Positions 1 through 6,101 of a DNA stretch of 10,014 nt are shown one piece after another. The notes under the pieces are model-generated. The model did not search any database, had not been told where the DNA came from, and saw only the letters and a list, made by a program, of their open reading frames with translations. The translations under genes and the position numbers were made by a program. Within the stretch, counting starts at the first letter, position 1, and every line of letters begins with the position of its first letter. The DNA is from JAAYZK01 sp964535025 (GTDB taxonomy: Bacteria; Planctomycetota; Phycisphaerae; SM23-33; FEN-1343): the NCBI GenBank assembly GCA_964535025.1, contig CAZHRW010000281.1, positions 1 through 10,014 of the forward strand, written 5' to 3'.

Positions 1-96
1 CTCACGACGCCGCAGTTGCTGTTCAGCTAGGAGTTCCCGCGATCAGGGCCTCCAGAGGACTTACACCTCCAAGTCATCGTGCCATGCCTGGCACAC
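1..96 (-). mobile_element. Group II intron, 5' end (domain I start), cut by window edge
   Basis: Read on the minus strand, the sequence starts GTGTG at 96-92, which fits the group II intron 5' consensus GUGYG. A 6-bp hairpin follows (GTGCCA/TGGCAC, 79-94). Next come AGGTGTAAGTCCT, GGCCCTGA and GGAACTCCTAGCTGAAC, which I recognise as typical of domain I in bacterial group II introns. Only about 96 nt are present. The rest, including any reverse transcriptase/maturase gene and the catalytic domain V, lies outside the window. The intron would begin 5 nt downstream of the rpmB terminator hairpin. Insertion just behind intrinsic terminators is the known habit of class C group II introns. The call rests on motif memory rather than an alignment, and the class is not proven. 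Confidence 0.6.
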
Positions 97-101
97 CGCT
101 A

Positions 102-127
102 AAAGACCCGTCCGGGGACGGGTCTTT
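102..127 (-). terminator. Intrinsic terminator of rpmB
   Basis: A perfect 12-bp inverted repeat (AAAGACCCGTCC / GGACGGGTCTTT) is separated by only GG, so the real loop is about 4 nt. On the minus strand the hairpin ends in TTTT and lies about 80 nt after the rpmB stop codon. The A/T flanks are symmetric, so it could also work on the plus strand. It appears to be the landing site of the adjacent intron-like element. Confidence 0.85.
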
Positions 128-207
128 CAAGGGCCGCCGCACGCGCGCCGGCGGGAACGCACGAACACCGGAACCTCGGCATCCCGCGGCGTCTGCGACG
201 CGGCGAC

Positions 208-474
208 TCAGCCGGCGGGCTCGGTGTCGGGCCGCCAGGTGCGTTTGAGCGGCTTGACGACCTTGCCCATCTTGATCGCCTTGGCCGACACGCGGATCCG
301 CATGGGCACCCCGTCGACCATCGCGCGGACCTTCTGGATGTTCGGCTTGATCTTCCGTTTCGTCTTGCCCGTCGTGCGGACGCCCACGCCGCCAAGATAC
401 TTGGCACGGCCGCGATGGGCGTACTTGCGGCCCGCCGTCGTCCGCCGACCCGTGAAATAGCATTTCCGCGACAT
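208..474 (-). CDS. rpmB: 50S ribosomal protein bL28
   Basis: An 88-residue basic protein starting MSRKCYFTGRRTTAG and containing KPNIQKVR, the classical bL28 signature, followed by VDGVPMRIRVSAKAIKMG. bL28 is a structural protein of the large ribosomal subunit. The GGVGVRTTGKTKRK segment is the longer loop form seen in several phyla, including Planctomycetota. The start at 474 is chosen because the family begins with MSRKC and because AAGGA lies 7 nt upstream. The open frame continues upstream through the tRNA gene, but that part is not protein. The gene follows tRNA-Leu by 43 nt with no terminator between them, so both probably share one transcript, which ends at the hairpin at 102-127. Confidence 0.96.
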   Translation of the reverse strand: MSRKCYFTGRRTTAGRKYAHRGRAKYLGGVGVRTTGKTKRKIKPNIQKVRAMVDGVPMRIRVSAKAIKMGKVVKPLKRTWRPDTEPAG

Positions 475-517
475 TGTTATTCCTTCATGTCGTCCACAAA
501 CAAAAAGAAGCCCCCCA

Positions 518-601
518 TGCGGCCGAGAGGAGTCGAACCTCCACGCCCCGAAGGGCACAGGCACCTGAAGCCTGCGCGTCTGCCAGTTCCGCCACGGCCG
601 C
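518..601 (-). tRNA. tRNA-Leu (anticodon CAG)
   Basis: On the minus strand the 7-bp acceptor stem GCGGCCG/CGGCCGC pairs perfectly, with discriminator A at 518. The anticodon stem CAGGC/GCCTG encloses loop TTCAGGT, giving anticodon CAG, which reads CUG. The long variable arm (TGCCCTTCGGGGCG region) marks a class II tRNA. The T arm contains GGTTCGACTCC. The 3' CCA is not encoded, since the genome continues TGG after the discriminator. The gene is 84 nt long and lies directly upstream of rpmB. Confidence 0.96.
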
Positions 602-642
602 GGCGCTTCGGGCGCATCGAACGCCCACAAACAAGTCAGAAA

Positions 643-670
643 ACTGTACCACACGCCCCGACGATGTCAA
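643..670 (-). promoter_or_regulatory. Sigma70-type promoter for tRNA-Leu and rpmB
   Basis: On the minus strand there is a perfect -35 box TTGACA (670-665), a 16-nt spacer and a -10 box TACAGT (648-643), which matches TATAAT at 4 of 6 positions. The expected start point lies roughly 35 nt before the tRNA 5' end at 601, leaving a short leader for RNase P to remove. No other comparable promoter is visible before rpmB. The rest of the 602-830 gap holds only a small GTAAG/CTTAC hairpin (711-728) and no gene I can support. Confidence 0.7.
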
Positions 671-830
671 GCGCCTGGCCCCGCCAAACCGCATTTCCGC
701 GGGAATTGCCGTAAGCGCTTGGCCTTACAGGGTGTTACCTTTCCAAATTCCCCGCCGTCCAAATGAAGTTGCCCCGCCAACCGGCCGATAGCCACTGCGG
801 ACGTCAACCCGAACGAGGAGGTTGGACCGC

Positions 831-1046
831 ATGCAGACCCCGCTGAGCCGGATGACCGGCGAACAGTTGCTCGTCGCCCGCGTGCTCGCCACGGCCGCCG
901 CCGCCCCGATCAGCCGCGAGCTGGACCGTCGCGCCCACGAAGGCCTGACTGACCCCTACACCGCCGTGCTCGACTCGGTCGCCTCCCTCCAGGCCACCCG
1001 CGCTCGCCCGCGTGTGAAGGCATCTTCTTTGAATACCGCCGCTTAG
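831..1046 (+). CDS. Small protein of unknown function (71 aa)
   Basis: I do not recognise this protein. It is preceded by a strong ribosome binding site (GAGGAGG at 815-821, 9 nt before ATG 831), which favours this ATG over the in-frame TTG at 822. The product is mostly helical in character, with an Ala-rich stretch (ARVLATAAAAPISREL, residues 16-31) and a basic C-terminal third. There is no signal peptide, clear membrane helix or metal motif. It converges with the next gene: the last bases TTAG (1043-1046) serve as TAG here and as TAA on the other strand. The ribosome binding site is the main reason to call it real. It could still be a lineage-specific or spurious ORF. Confidence 0.6.
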   Translation: MQTPLSRMTGEQLLVARVLATAAAAPISRELDRRAHEGLTDPYTAVLDSVASLQATRARPRVKASSLNTAA

Positions 1047-1342
1047 GCCCGCGAGACGTTCAGCCGCCGGTCGTCGACGTGGATGTCGCAGGCCATGGCG
1101 CTGCGGCCGCACCGGACCTGGGCGCGGATCCCCGCACGGCGGCCGCCCGGCCGTCGAAGGGCCGCGTGCAACTCGACGCTGGTCGGCGAATCCGACGCCC
1201 GGCGGACGAGGCTCACCCCGTCGACGAGAAGCTCACCGGTCGGATAGCGCCCCAAGTCCGTATCGCTCTTGGAAAAGGGAACGTCCTCGAATCTCACTTC
1301 GATCAACGCCCCGTCCCACGTTGCCGTCCACCGTTGCATCAT
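1043..1342 (-). CDS. Hypothetical beta-rich protein (99 aa)
   Basis: I recognise no family. The first two thirds look like a beta-sheet domain: MMQRWTATWDGALIEVRF, then PFSKSDTDLGRYPTGELLVD and VSLVRRASDSPTSVELHA, with alternating hydrophobic residues. The C-terminus is rich in Arg and Gly. The frame opens at a TTG at 1387, but the double ATG at 1342/1339 matches the point where the protein becomes sequence-like. Only a weak G-rich stretch lies upstream as a ribosome binding site, so the start is uncertain. It is transcribed away from rnfC, so the two genes share a roughly 145-nt divergent region containing the hairpin at 1392-1416. Confidence 0.65.
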   Translation of the reverse strand: MMQRWTATWDGALIEVRFEDVPFSKSDTDLGRYPTGELLVDGVSLVRRASDSPTSVELHAALRRPGGRRAGIRAQVRCGRSAMACDIHVDDRRLNVSRA

Positions 1343-1391
1343 CCGCACGCCCTGCCCCCGGTGAGAAGGGTAGTACCCATCCCGCAATCAT

Positions 1392-1416
1392 GCCGCCCAT
1401 TGTCGCGATGGGCGGC
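1392..1416. repeat. Perfect 9-bp inverted repeat between divergent genes
   Basis: GCCGCCCAT (1392-1400) and ATGGGCGGC (1408-1416) are perfect complements around a 7-nt spacer. There is no T tract on either side, so it is not a normal intrinsic terminator. It lies about midway between the divergent starts at 1342 and 1488, where a regulator site or an RNA hairpin in the leader of the minus-strand gene are both possible. Confidence 0.5.
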
Positions 1417-1452
1417 CCGCGAGGCAAGGACCTTGTCGGCGAATCCCGAACG

Positions 1453-1481
1453 GTGACTTGGCGGGCGTGTCTGGATAAGAT
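1453..1481 (+). promoter_or_regulatory. Possible promoter giving a leaderless rnfC transcript
   Basis: GTGACT (1453-1458, 4/6 to TTGACA) and TAAGAT (1476-1481, 4/6 to TATAAT) are exactly 17 nt apart. The -10 box ends 6 nt before the ATG at 1488, so transcription would start at or next to the start codon. No good Shine-Dalgarno sequence precedes that ATG, which fits a leaderless mRNA. Both boxes are imperfect. Confidence 0.35.
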
Positions 1482-1487
1482 GCGGAT

Positions 1488-2840
1488 ATGCGACGGCAAC
1501 GGTTCGGCACGTTCGTCGGCGGGATCGACCTGCCCGACGAGACGCACGCCACGATCAACAAGGACATCGAGCCGATCCCGATCCCGAAGGCGCTGCACGT
1601 CCCGGCGGACCCGTGCGGGCTGGGGGACGTGGAGGTCCTGGTGCGCCCCGGCCGGCGGGTTCGCGACGGGGACCGCCTGGCGGTCGCCGGGGGCGGGGCG
1701 ATGCCGGTATTCGCGCCGACCGGCGGCGTCGTCACCGGCGTCGGCCGCTGCCGTCTGGCCGGACGGCCGAGCGGAACCGACCTGGATACCTACGCTTACG
1801 AGTGCCCCTCCATCGAGCTGACCGACCTGACGGACCCCGAGGCCGCCGGCACCGAAGCGCCCTTCCCCTGGGAAGATGCCACCGCCGAGCAGCTCATCGA
1901 CCACCTCGCCGCCGGCGGGCTGACCACCGCCGCCGCGCCGCCCGAGCCGCTGGCGCGCTGGTGCGAACGCCACCGCCGGGCGGCCGCCGACGTGCTGATC
2001 ATCAACGGCCTGGAGAACGAACCGTACCTGACGTGCGAACACCGCCTCATGGCCACCCGCGGCGAGGCGATCGTCACGGCCGCCGCCGTCATCGCCCGGG
2101 CCCTGGGCGTCCGGCGGACCGCCCTGGCCGTCGACGCCCGCCGGGTCGACCGCTACCGCGCCATGGGCGCCGCGGCCGAGCGGCGGGAGATCCAGTCGCT
2201 GGCGGTGCAGCACAAGTACCCCATGGGCCACCCGACGATGCTGACGAAGGTCATCACCCGCCGGGTCCCCCCGCCCGGGCGCTCGCCGGCCGACGTCGGC
2301 GTGGCCGTCCTGGACGTCACAACCTGCGCGGCGGTCCACCGCTGGATCGCCACGGGCTGTCCGCCGACCTGGCGGCCGGTCACCGTCAGCGGCGCGCACG
2401 TCCGGCGGCCCGGCAACCGGCTGGCGCCGATGGGCATGGCGGCTTGGGAGCTGCTGACGGCGTGCGGCGCGCCGGTGGCGGGGAACTTCTGCCACGGCGG
2501 GCCGATGACCGGCGTGGCCCTGCCCGACGACGCCGTCGTCGGACCCGGGACCTCCGGCCTGCTGTCGCTGCCGGCGCCCGACGAACGGACCGCCACGGCG
2601 TGCATCCGCTGCGGCTGGTGCACCGACCGCTGCCCGGTCCGCCTGGACGTGGCGAGCCTCAACGACATGTACGAACTGGGCGAGCTCGAGCGGGCCCGGC
2701 GCTACGACGTGACCGCCTGCCTGGGCTGCGGCGTGTGCAGCTACGTCTGCCCGGCCCGCTGGCCGCTGACCCACCGCGTGCGGACCCTGGCGACCCTCGT
2801 CCGCCGCGACGAGCCGACGGAGGCCGACACCCATGACTGA
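1488..2840 (+). CDS. rnfC: Electron transport complex subunit RnfC (divergent)
   Basis: RnfC is the peripheral subunit through which Rnf complexes exchange electrons with NADH, using FMN and two 4Fe-4S clusters. This 450-aa protein has the usual length and domain order. An N-terminal RnfC domain (about 5-100) includes GGIDLPDE and FAPTGGVVTG. A Complex1_51K-like region includes INGLENEPYLTCEHRLM (172-188) and KYPMG (243-247). A C-terminal ferredoxin domain has C372-x2-C375-x2-C378-x3-C382-P and C411-x2-C414-x2-C417-x3-C421-P. The glycine-rich GGAxFPT loop that normally precedes the NGAECEPY motif is absent: residues 140-158 read LAAGGLTTAAAPPEPLARW. In that motif Cys is replaced by Asn (N177). 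NADH/FMN binding may therefore be weakened or lost, while both Fe-S sites are intact. The end overlaps rnfD by 8 nt, so translation is probably coupled. rnfB, A, E and G are not in the window. Confidence 0.9.
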   Translation: MRRQRFGTFVGGIDLPDETHATINKDIEPIPIPKALHVPADPCGLGDVEVLVRPGRRVRDGDRLAVAGGGAMPVFAPTGGVVTGVGRCRLAGRPSGTDLDTYAYECPSIELTDLTDPEAAGTEAPFPWEDATAEQLIDHLAAGGLTTAAAPPEPLARWCERHRRAAADVLIINGLENEPYLTCEHRLMATRGEAIVTAAAVIARALGVRRTALAVDARRVDRYRAMGAAAERREIQSLAVQHKYPMGHPTMLTKVITRRVPPPGRSPADVGVAVLDVTTCAAVHRWIATGCPPTWRPVTVSGAHVRRPGNRLAPMGMAAWELLTACGAPVAGNFCHGGPMTGVALPDDAVVGPGTSGLLSLPAPDERTATACIRCGWCTDRCPVRLDVASLNDMYELGELERARRYDVTACLGCGVCSYVCPARWPLTHRVRTLATLVRRDEPTEADTHD

Positions 2841-4071
2841 GACCGCCCGGCACCTCACCCCGGCGACGGCGGCGATCCTGCCCCCCTGGCGGCAGCCGCC
2901 GCTGCTGCGCGCCGGCGAGGGCAGCCGGACCGTCTTCGTCGTCTCCATGATCGCGGCGGCGGCGCCCCTGACGGCCGGGGTGGTCCTGTTCGGCTACCGG
3001 GCGGCGGCGGTGGCGCTGCTGAGCGTCGCCGGGTGCGTCGGCTTCGAGTGGGCCTACTTCCGCGTCACCCGCACCCCCGCCCTGGGCGGGCGGTCCCACG
3101 CGTGGCTGACGGGCATGCTGCTGGCGCTGACCCTGCCGGGGTCGGTGCCGTGGTACGTCCCGCTGGTCGCCGCGGCCTTTGCGATCATCGCCGGCAAGGC
3201 GATCTTCGGCGGCGTGGGCCACTTCCTCTGGCAGCCGGCGCTGGTGGGGCGCCTGGCGGTCGGGGTGCTGTTCGCCGCGTCGGTCAACCCCGCCACGTAC
3301 GGGCTGCTCAAGCCGTCCCGCGCCGTCATCGGCGACGTGCGCGACACCCGAGCGGCCGGGGCCTTCCACCGGTACGGCCGGGCGCCCGCCGGGGCGTCGG
3401 ACGCCGACGCCGTGGCCCTGGCGCGGCCGAGGGTCACGCTGCGGGAGTTGAGTCGTCCGTCGGGCGAGCCCCACCGCACGCTGGCCGGCGCGCTGCTGGA
3501 GCTGCCGTCGACGGGCGAGGTGCTCGCCGGGGCGACCGCCGGGGCGATCGGCGAGACCGCGTCGGTCGTCCTGGTGCTGGCGGGGCTGTACCTGATCTAC
3601 CGCCACTACGTCACGTGGTTCCTGCCGGGCGCGGTCATCCTGGCCGCCGCGGCCGTCGCCGCCGTCGCGCCGATCCACCTGCAGACCGGCGGCGGCGCCG
3701 GCGGGCGGGTGTGGATGCCACTGACCGTCGAGGGGCCGGCGGTGGGCTTCACGTACGTCAGCTACCACGTCGCCACCGGCGGGCTGCTGCTGGCGGCGTT
3801 CTTCCTGGCCTCGGAGATGACCACCCGCCCGGTGACCCCCCGCGGGCAGATCCTCTTCGGCCTCGGCTGCGGCGCCGGCGGGATGCTGCTGCGGCTGTAC
3901 ACCGACGTGCCGGCCCCGGTCTACCTGGCGGTCCTGGGCATGAACACCCTCACGCCCCTGCTCGAACGCTTCACCCGCCCCCGCGTGCTCGGCACGCCGC
4001 CGGGGTGGAAACGGGCGCTGCAACGGCGAAAGAGACGGCGTCAGCCGACGAGGGGATGCGTGTCGTCGTAG
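2833..4071 (+). CDS. rnfD: Membrane subunit RnfD (NQR2/RnfD/RnfE family)
   Basis: RnfD is an integral membrane subunit that normally carries covalent FMN on a Thr of an (S/T)GAT motif. This 412-aa protein has helices at about 33-53, 56-76, 92-122, 136-152, 240-258, 262-280, 312-327, 338-353 and 360-376. Family motifs are GKAIFGGVGHFLWQPALVGR (121-140; the usual Asn before PAL is Gln), GAIGETAS (237-244), a shifted ATDPVTSP-like segment ending RPVTP (332-336), and NTLTPLLERFTRPRVLG (371-387). At the usual flavinylation position, some 35 residues before GAIGET, I see PRVTLREL (T202) and not SGAT. An AGAT at 232-235 lies too close to GAIGET. The long loop 160-225 is poorly conserved. The very basic tail (ALQRRKRRRQPTRG) is encoded partly inside the 31-nt overlap with the opposing xerC. 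The gene overlaps rnfC by 8 nt and forms a two-gene operon with it. Confidence 0.88.
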   Translation: MTETARHLTPATAAILPPWRQPPLLRAGEGSRTVFVVSMIAAAAPLTAGVVLFGYRAAAVALLSVAGCVGFEWAYFRVTRTPALGGRSHAWLTGMLLALTLPGSVPWYVPLVAAAFAIIAGKAIFGGVGHFLWQPALVGRLAVGVLFAASVNPATYGLLKPSRAVIGDVRDTRAAGAFHRYGRAPAGASDADAVALARPRVTLRELSRPSGEPHRTLAGALLELPSTGEVLAGATAGAIGETASVVLVLAGLYLIYRHYVTWFLPGAVILAAAAVAAVAPIHLQTGGGAGGRVWMPLTVEGPAVGFTYVSYHVATGGLLLAAFFLASEMTTRPVTPRGQILFGLGCGAGGMLLRLYTDVPAPVYLAVLGMNTLTPLLERFTRPRVLGTPPGWKRALQRRKRRRQPTRGCVSS

Positions 4072-5027
4072 ACCTGCTTGAGGCGGGAGCTGGTCAGGTG
4101 CGTGTAGATCTGCGTGGTCGAGAGGCTGCGGTGGCCGAGCATTTCCTGGACGCTGCGGAGGTCGGCGCCGTTTTCGAGCAGGTGGGTGGCGAAGGAATGC
4201 CTCAGCGTGTGGGGCGACACCCCGGCCGGCAGGCCGGCGATCCGCACGTACTTGTCGAGGGCGCGGCGGATGCTGCGGTCGGTCAGGCGGCCGCCCCGCC
4301 GGTTGACGAACAGCGGCGCCGCCGGCGACGGCGCGCCGAACTTGGCCGCCCGCATTGCCGCGTAGGCCTGCAGGGCCCTCAGCGCATGGGTGCCGACGGC
4401 GGCGAGGCGTTCGGTGCGGCCCTTGCCCATGACGCGGACGACCTCGCCGAACTCGTCGAGATCCCCTACGTTCAAACCCACCAGCTCGCTGATCCGCAGC
4501 CCCCCCGAGTAGATCATCTCGAGGATCGCCCGGTCCCGCACGCCGCCGAACGTCCCGTCGTCGGCCGCGGTCATCAGCGCGTCGACCTGGCGGACGTCCA
4601 GGCACGCCGGCAGCCGCCTGGGCCGGCGGGGCGTGCGAATGACCCGCACCGGCGAGGTCTCCAGCACCCCCTTGCGCACGAGGTACTTGTAGAAGCTCCG
4701 CAGCGCCGCCAGCTTGCGGGCGACGGTGCTGGCGCTGTAGCTGCTGTTGCTCATCACCGACAGGTAGGCCCGCACCTCGTTGGGCGTCAGGGCGACCAGC
4801 CGCCGGCGGATCGAAGCGGGATCGGCCTCGGCCAACGGCGTGAGGTCCTCGACCGTCAGGGCCTCCTTGAGCAACTGCTCGGGGCCGGTGGCCAGGAAGC
4901 CGCAGAACTGCTCGAGGTCGGCCCGGTAGCCGCGGATCGTGTGCGCCGACAGGCCCCGCTCGACGTGAAGGTTCTCCAGGAAATCCCGGACCGGTGGTAG
5001 GGCGTTGATGGCCGGAGCTTCATCCAT
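4041..5027 (-). CDS. xerC: Tyrosine recombinase, XerC/XerD type
   Basis: A complete 328-aa site-specific recombinase. XerC and XerD resolve chromosome dimers at dif; related enzymes integrate mobile elements. The N-terminal SAM-like DNA-binding domain (about 10-115) includes FLENLHVERGLSAHTIRGY. The catalytic domain holds all expected residues: R178 (SGGLRISEL), K202 (MGKGRTER), H273 and R276 (PHTLRHSF), H299 (MLGHR) and nucleophile Y308 (TTQIYTHL). The C-terminus (LKQVYDDTHP) resembles XerC more than XerD. It is about 30 residues longer than E. coli XerC because of a segment at about 52-82 in the N-terminal domain. The start at 5027 has GGAAAG about 11 nt upstream. It is the last gene of a minus-strand block, 52 nt after the 72-aa gene, which favours a housekeeping enzyme over an integrase. 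C versus D remains uncertain. Confidence 0.9.
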   Translation of the reverse strand: MDEAPAINALPPVRDFLENLHVERGLSAHTIRGYRADLEQFCGFLATGPEQLLKEALTVEDLTPLAEADPASIRRRLVALTPNEVRAYLSVMSNSSYSASTVARKLAALRSFYKYLVRKGVLETSPVRVIRTPRRPRRLPACLDVRQVDALMTAADDGTFGGVRDRAILEMIYSGGLRISELVGLNVGDLDEFGEVVRVMGKGRTERLAAVGTHALRALQAYAAMRAAKFGAPSPAAPLFVNRRGGRLTDRSIRRALDKYVRIAGLPAGVSPHTLRHSFATHLLENGADLRSVQEMLGHRSLSTTQIYTHLTSSRLKQVYDDTHPLVG

Positions 5028-5079
5028 GCCGGCATGCTTTCCATTGTGGCGACGCTATCGTGGGCCCCCCGTCCGGCGG

Positions 5080-5298
5080 TCAGGCGCTGCGGCGTTCGGG
5101 GGTCATCGCCTTGAGACAACTGGTCGCCTGCTCGCAGGTGATCTGGAAGCTCAGGCTGGCCGCGTCCACCCAGTCGAAGTCGCTGGACGGGTCGGAGGCC
5201 AGCGCGGCGACGGCCTCCAGCACCTCGCATTCGCTGCCCTCATTATAGCGAAACACGTAGCGATGGGACTGCTTGGTCAAGGCCAACGTACGCATCAT
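5080..5298 (-). CDS. Small acidic protein of unknown function (72 aa)
   Basis: I do not recognise the family. The protein begins MMRTLALTKQSHRYVFRYNE and continues with an acidic helical stretch and DFDWVDAASLSFQI. The mix of residues looks like a folded soluble protein, with two cysteines (in SECEVLEA and in FQITCEQA) and no export signal. The start is supported by GGGAG (5307-5311) 8 nt upstream of the double ATG at 5298. It lies 18 nt after the lipoprotein gene and 52 nt before xerC on the same strand, so it probably belongs to that operon. Confidence 0.75.
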   Translation of the reverse strand: MMRTLALTKQSHRYVFRYNEGSECEVLEAVAALASDPSSDFDWVDAASLSFQITCEQATSCLKAMTPERRSA

Positions 5299-5316
5299 CG
5301 ATGGTGCTCCCAGCCG

Positions 5317-6048
5317 TTAGTCGGTCCTGCGGACCGGTATGCTGATCCGTGCCAGTTCCTCGTTCAGGAGGCGGACGATCATTTCGTGACAGACGAACCG
5401 CAGGTACGCGTCGCTGTCCACCAGGTACCGCCGCCAGCCGTAGGGGCTGTCGGTGCCCTCGTGCGTCGCGGCATACGCCTGCACGCGTCGCACCACGTCG
5501 TTGCCGGCGGCGTCCAGCACGGCCTGGACCTGGCTGCCCCGGCGGGCATACCCCCCCGCCGTCGCCGGCGTGCCGGCGGCCTGCCGGCCGGCCGCGATCG
5601 GGTCCAGCCCGCCGATAGTGCTATCGGCACGAACCCAAATCAACTGCAGCGTCATCCCGACCTTCTGGGGCGAATACGGGCGGTAGTCGGTCACCGCCCC
5701 GATGATCACCCCGTCGACGCCGAGTGCCTGGGCGATCTCGGTCGCCTCGGCGAGGCTGGTGGGGTGCGTCTGGCCGCGGGCCAGCAGCAGCTTCAGGGGT
5801 TGATTGGTCGGAAGGACCGCCAGGTTCCGGACTTGCGCCAGCTCGCTGACCAGCGTGTCGGTGGCGGCGATCGGGTCGAAGTCGCTGGAGGGCGACTGGT
5901 TGAGCAGGGGCAGCACCGCCACGGATCGCCTCTGGGGGTAGGGCGTGCTCAGCGACGCCATCTCCGGCGCACAGCCGCCCGCCGCCGCCACCGCCGTCAG
6001 CGCCACCGCCGTGATCAGGCGTGGCCGTACCGTCCTGCGCGACTCCAT
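5317..6048 (-). CDS. Lipoprotein with CsgG/LpoB- or TolB_N-like alpha/beta domain
   Basis: A 243-aa envelope lipoprotein. The start at 6048 (MESRRTVRPRL) is preferred over 6069 because GGAGG (6057-6061) lies 8 nt upstream. The signal peptide has a basic N-region, hydrophobic residues 11-23 and a lipobox-like AGGC with lipidated C26. The mature domain opens with SVAVLPLLNQSPSSDFDPIA (42-61), then TLVSELAQ, LAVLPTNQPLKLLL, EIAQALGVDGVIIGAVTDYR (104-123) and MTLQLIWVRADS. This beta-alpha pattern is typical of CsgG/LpoB-type lipoproteins and of the N-domain of TolB. The C-terminal 80 residues (from about 164) are helical and unassigned. It follows the beta-propeller lipoprotein by 53 nt. The lipoprotein nature is well supported, the exact family less so. 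Confidence 0.82.
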   Translation of the reverse strand: MESRRTVRPRLITAVALTAVAAAGGCAPEMASLSTPYPQRRSVAVLPLLNQSPSSDFDPIAATDTLVSELAQVRNLAVLPTNQPLKLLLARGQTHPTSLAEATEIAQALGVDGVIIGAVTDYRPYSPQKVGMTLQLIWVRADSTIGGLDPIAAGRQAAGTPATAGGYARRGSQVQAVLDAAGNDVVRRVQAYAATHEGTDSPYGWRRYLVDSDAYLRFVCHEMIVRLLNEELARISIPVRRTD

Positions 6049-6101
6049 TCGCCCTGCCTCCGTTCGCATCCTGCGAACCGCGCGGCCGCCGCCGCGTGGG
6101 T

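Noticed and set aside
208..654. Longer ORF extending rpmB upstream through the tRNA gene (148 aa)
   Set aside because: The extra N-terminal part is translated tRNA-Leu and leader sequence. bL28 starts at 474 with its own ribosome binding site.
415..791. Plus-strand ORFs across the tRNA gene (99 and 105 aa)
   Set aside because: They are antisense to the tRNA and rpmB. Peptides such as RGVEPPRPEGHRHLKPARL are the usual false product of reading a Leu tRNA backwards.
1233..2948. 571-aa minus-strand ORF over rnfC
   Set aside because: Antisense to a well-supported rnfC with intact Fe-S motifs. The product has the repetitive Arg/Gly/Ala composition of a GC-rich shadow frame.
2659..4605. 648-aa minus-strand ORF over rnfD, and the 655-aa plus-strand ORF at 3033-5000
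   Set aside because: Both are shadows of rnfD and xerC with low-complexity Arg/Pro/Gly composition and no recognisable domain.
4041..5027. Recombinase considered as an integrase marking a genomic island
   Set aside because: No attachment-site repeats or cargo genes were seen nearby, and it sits at the end of an apparently ordinary operon with XerC-like C-terminal residues.
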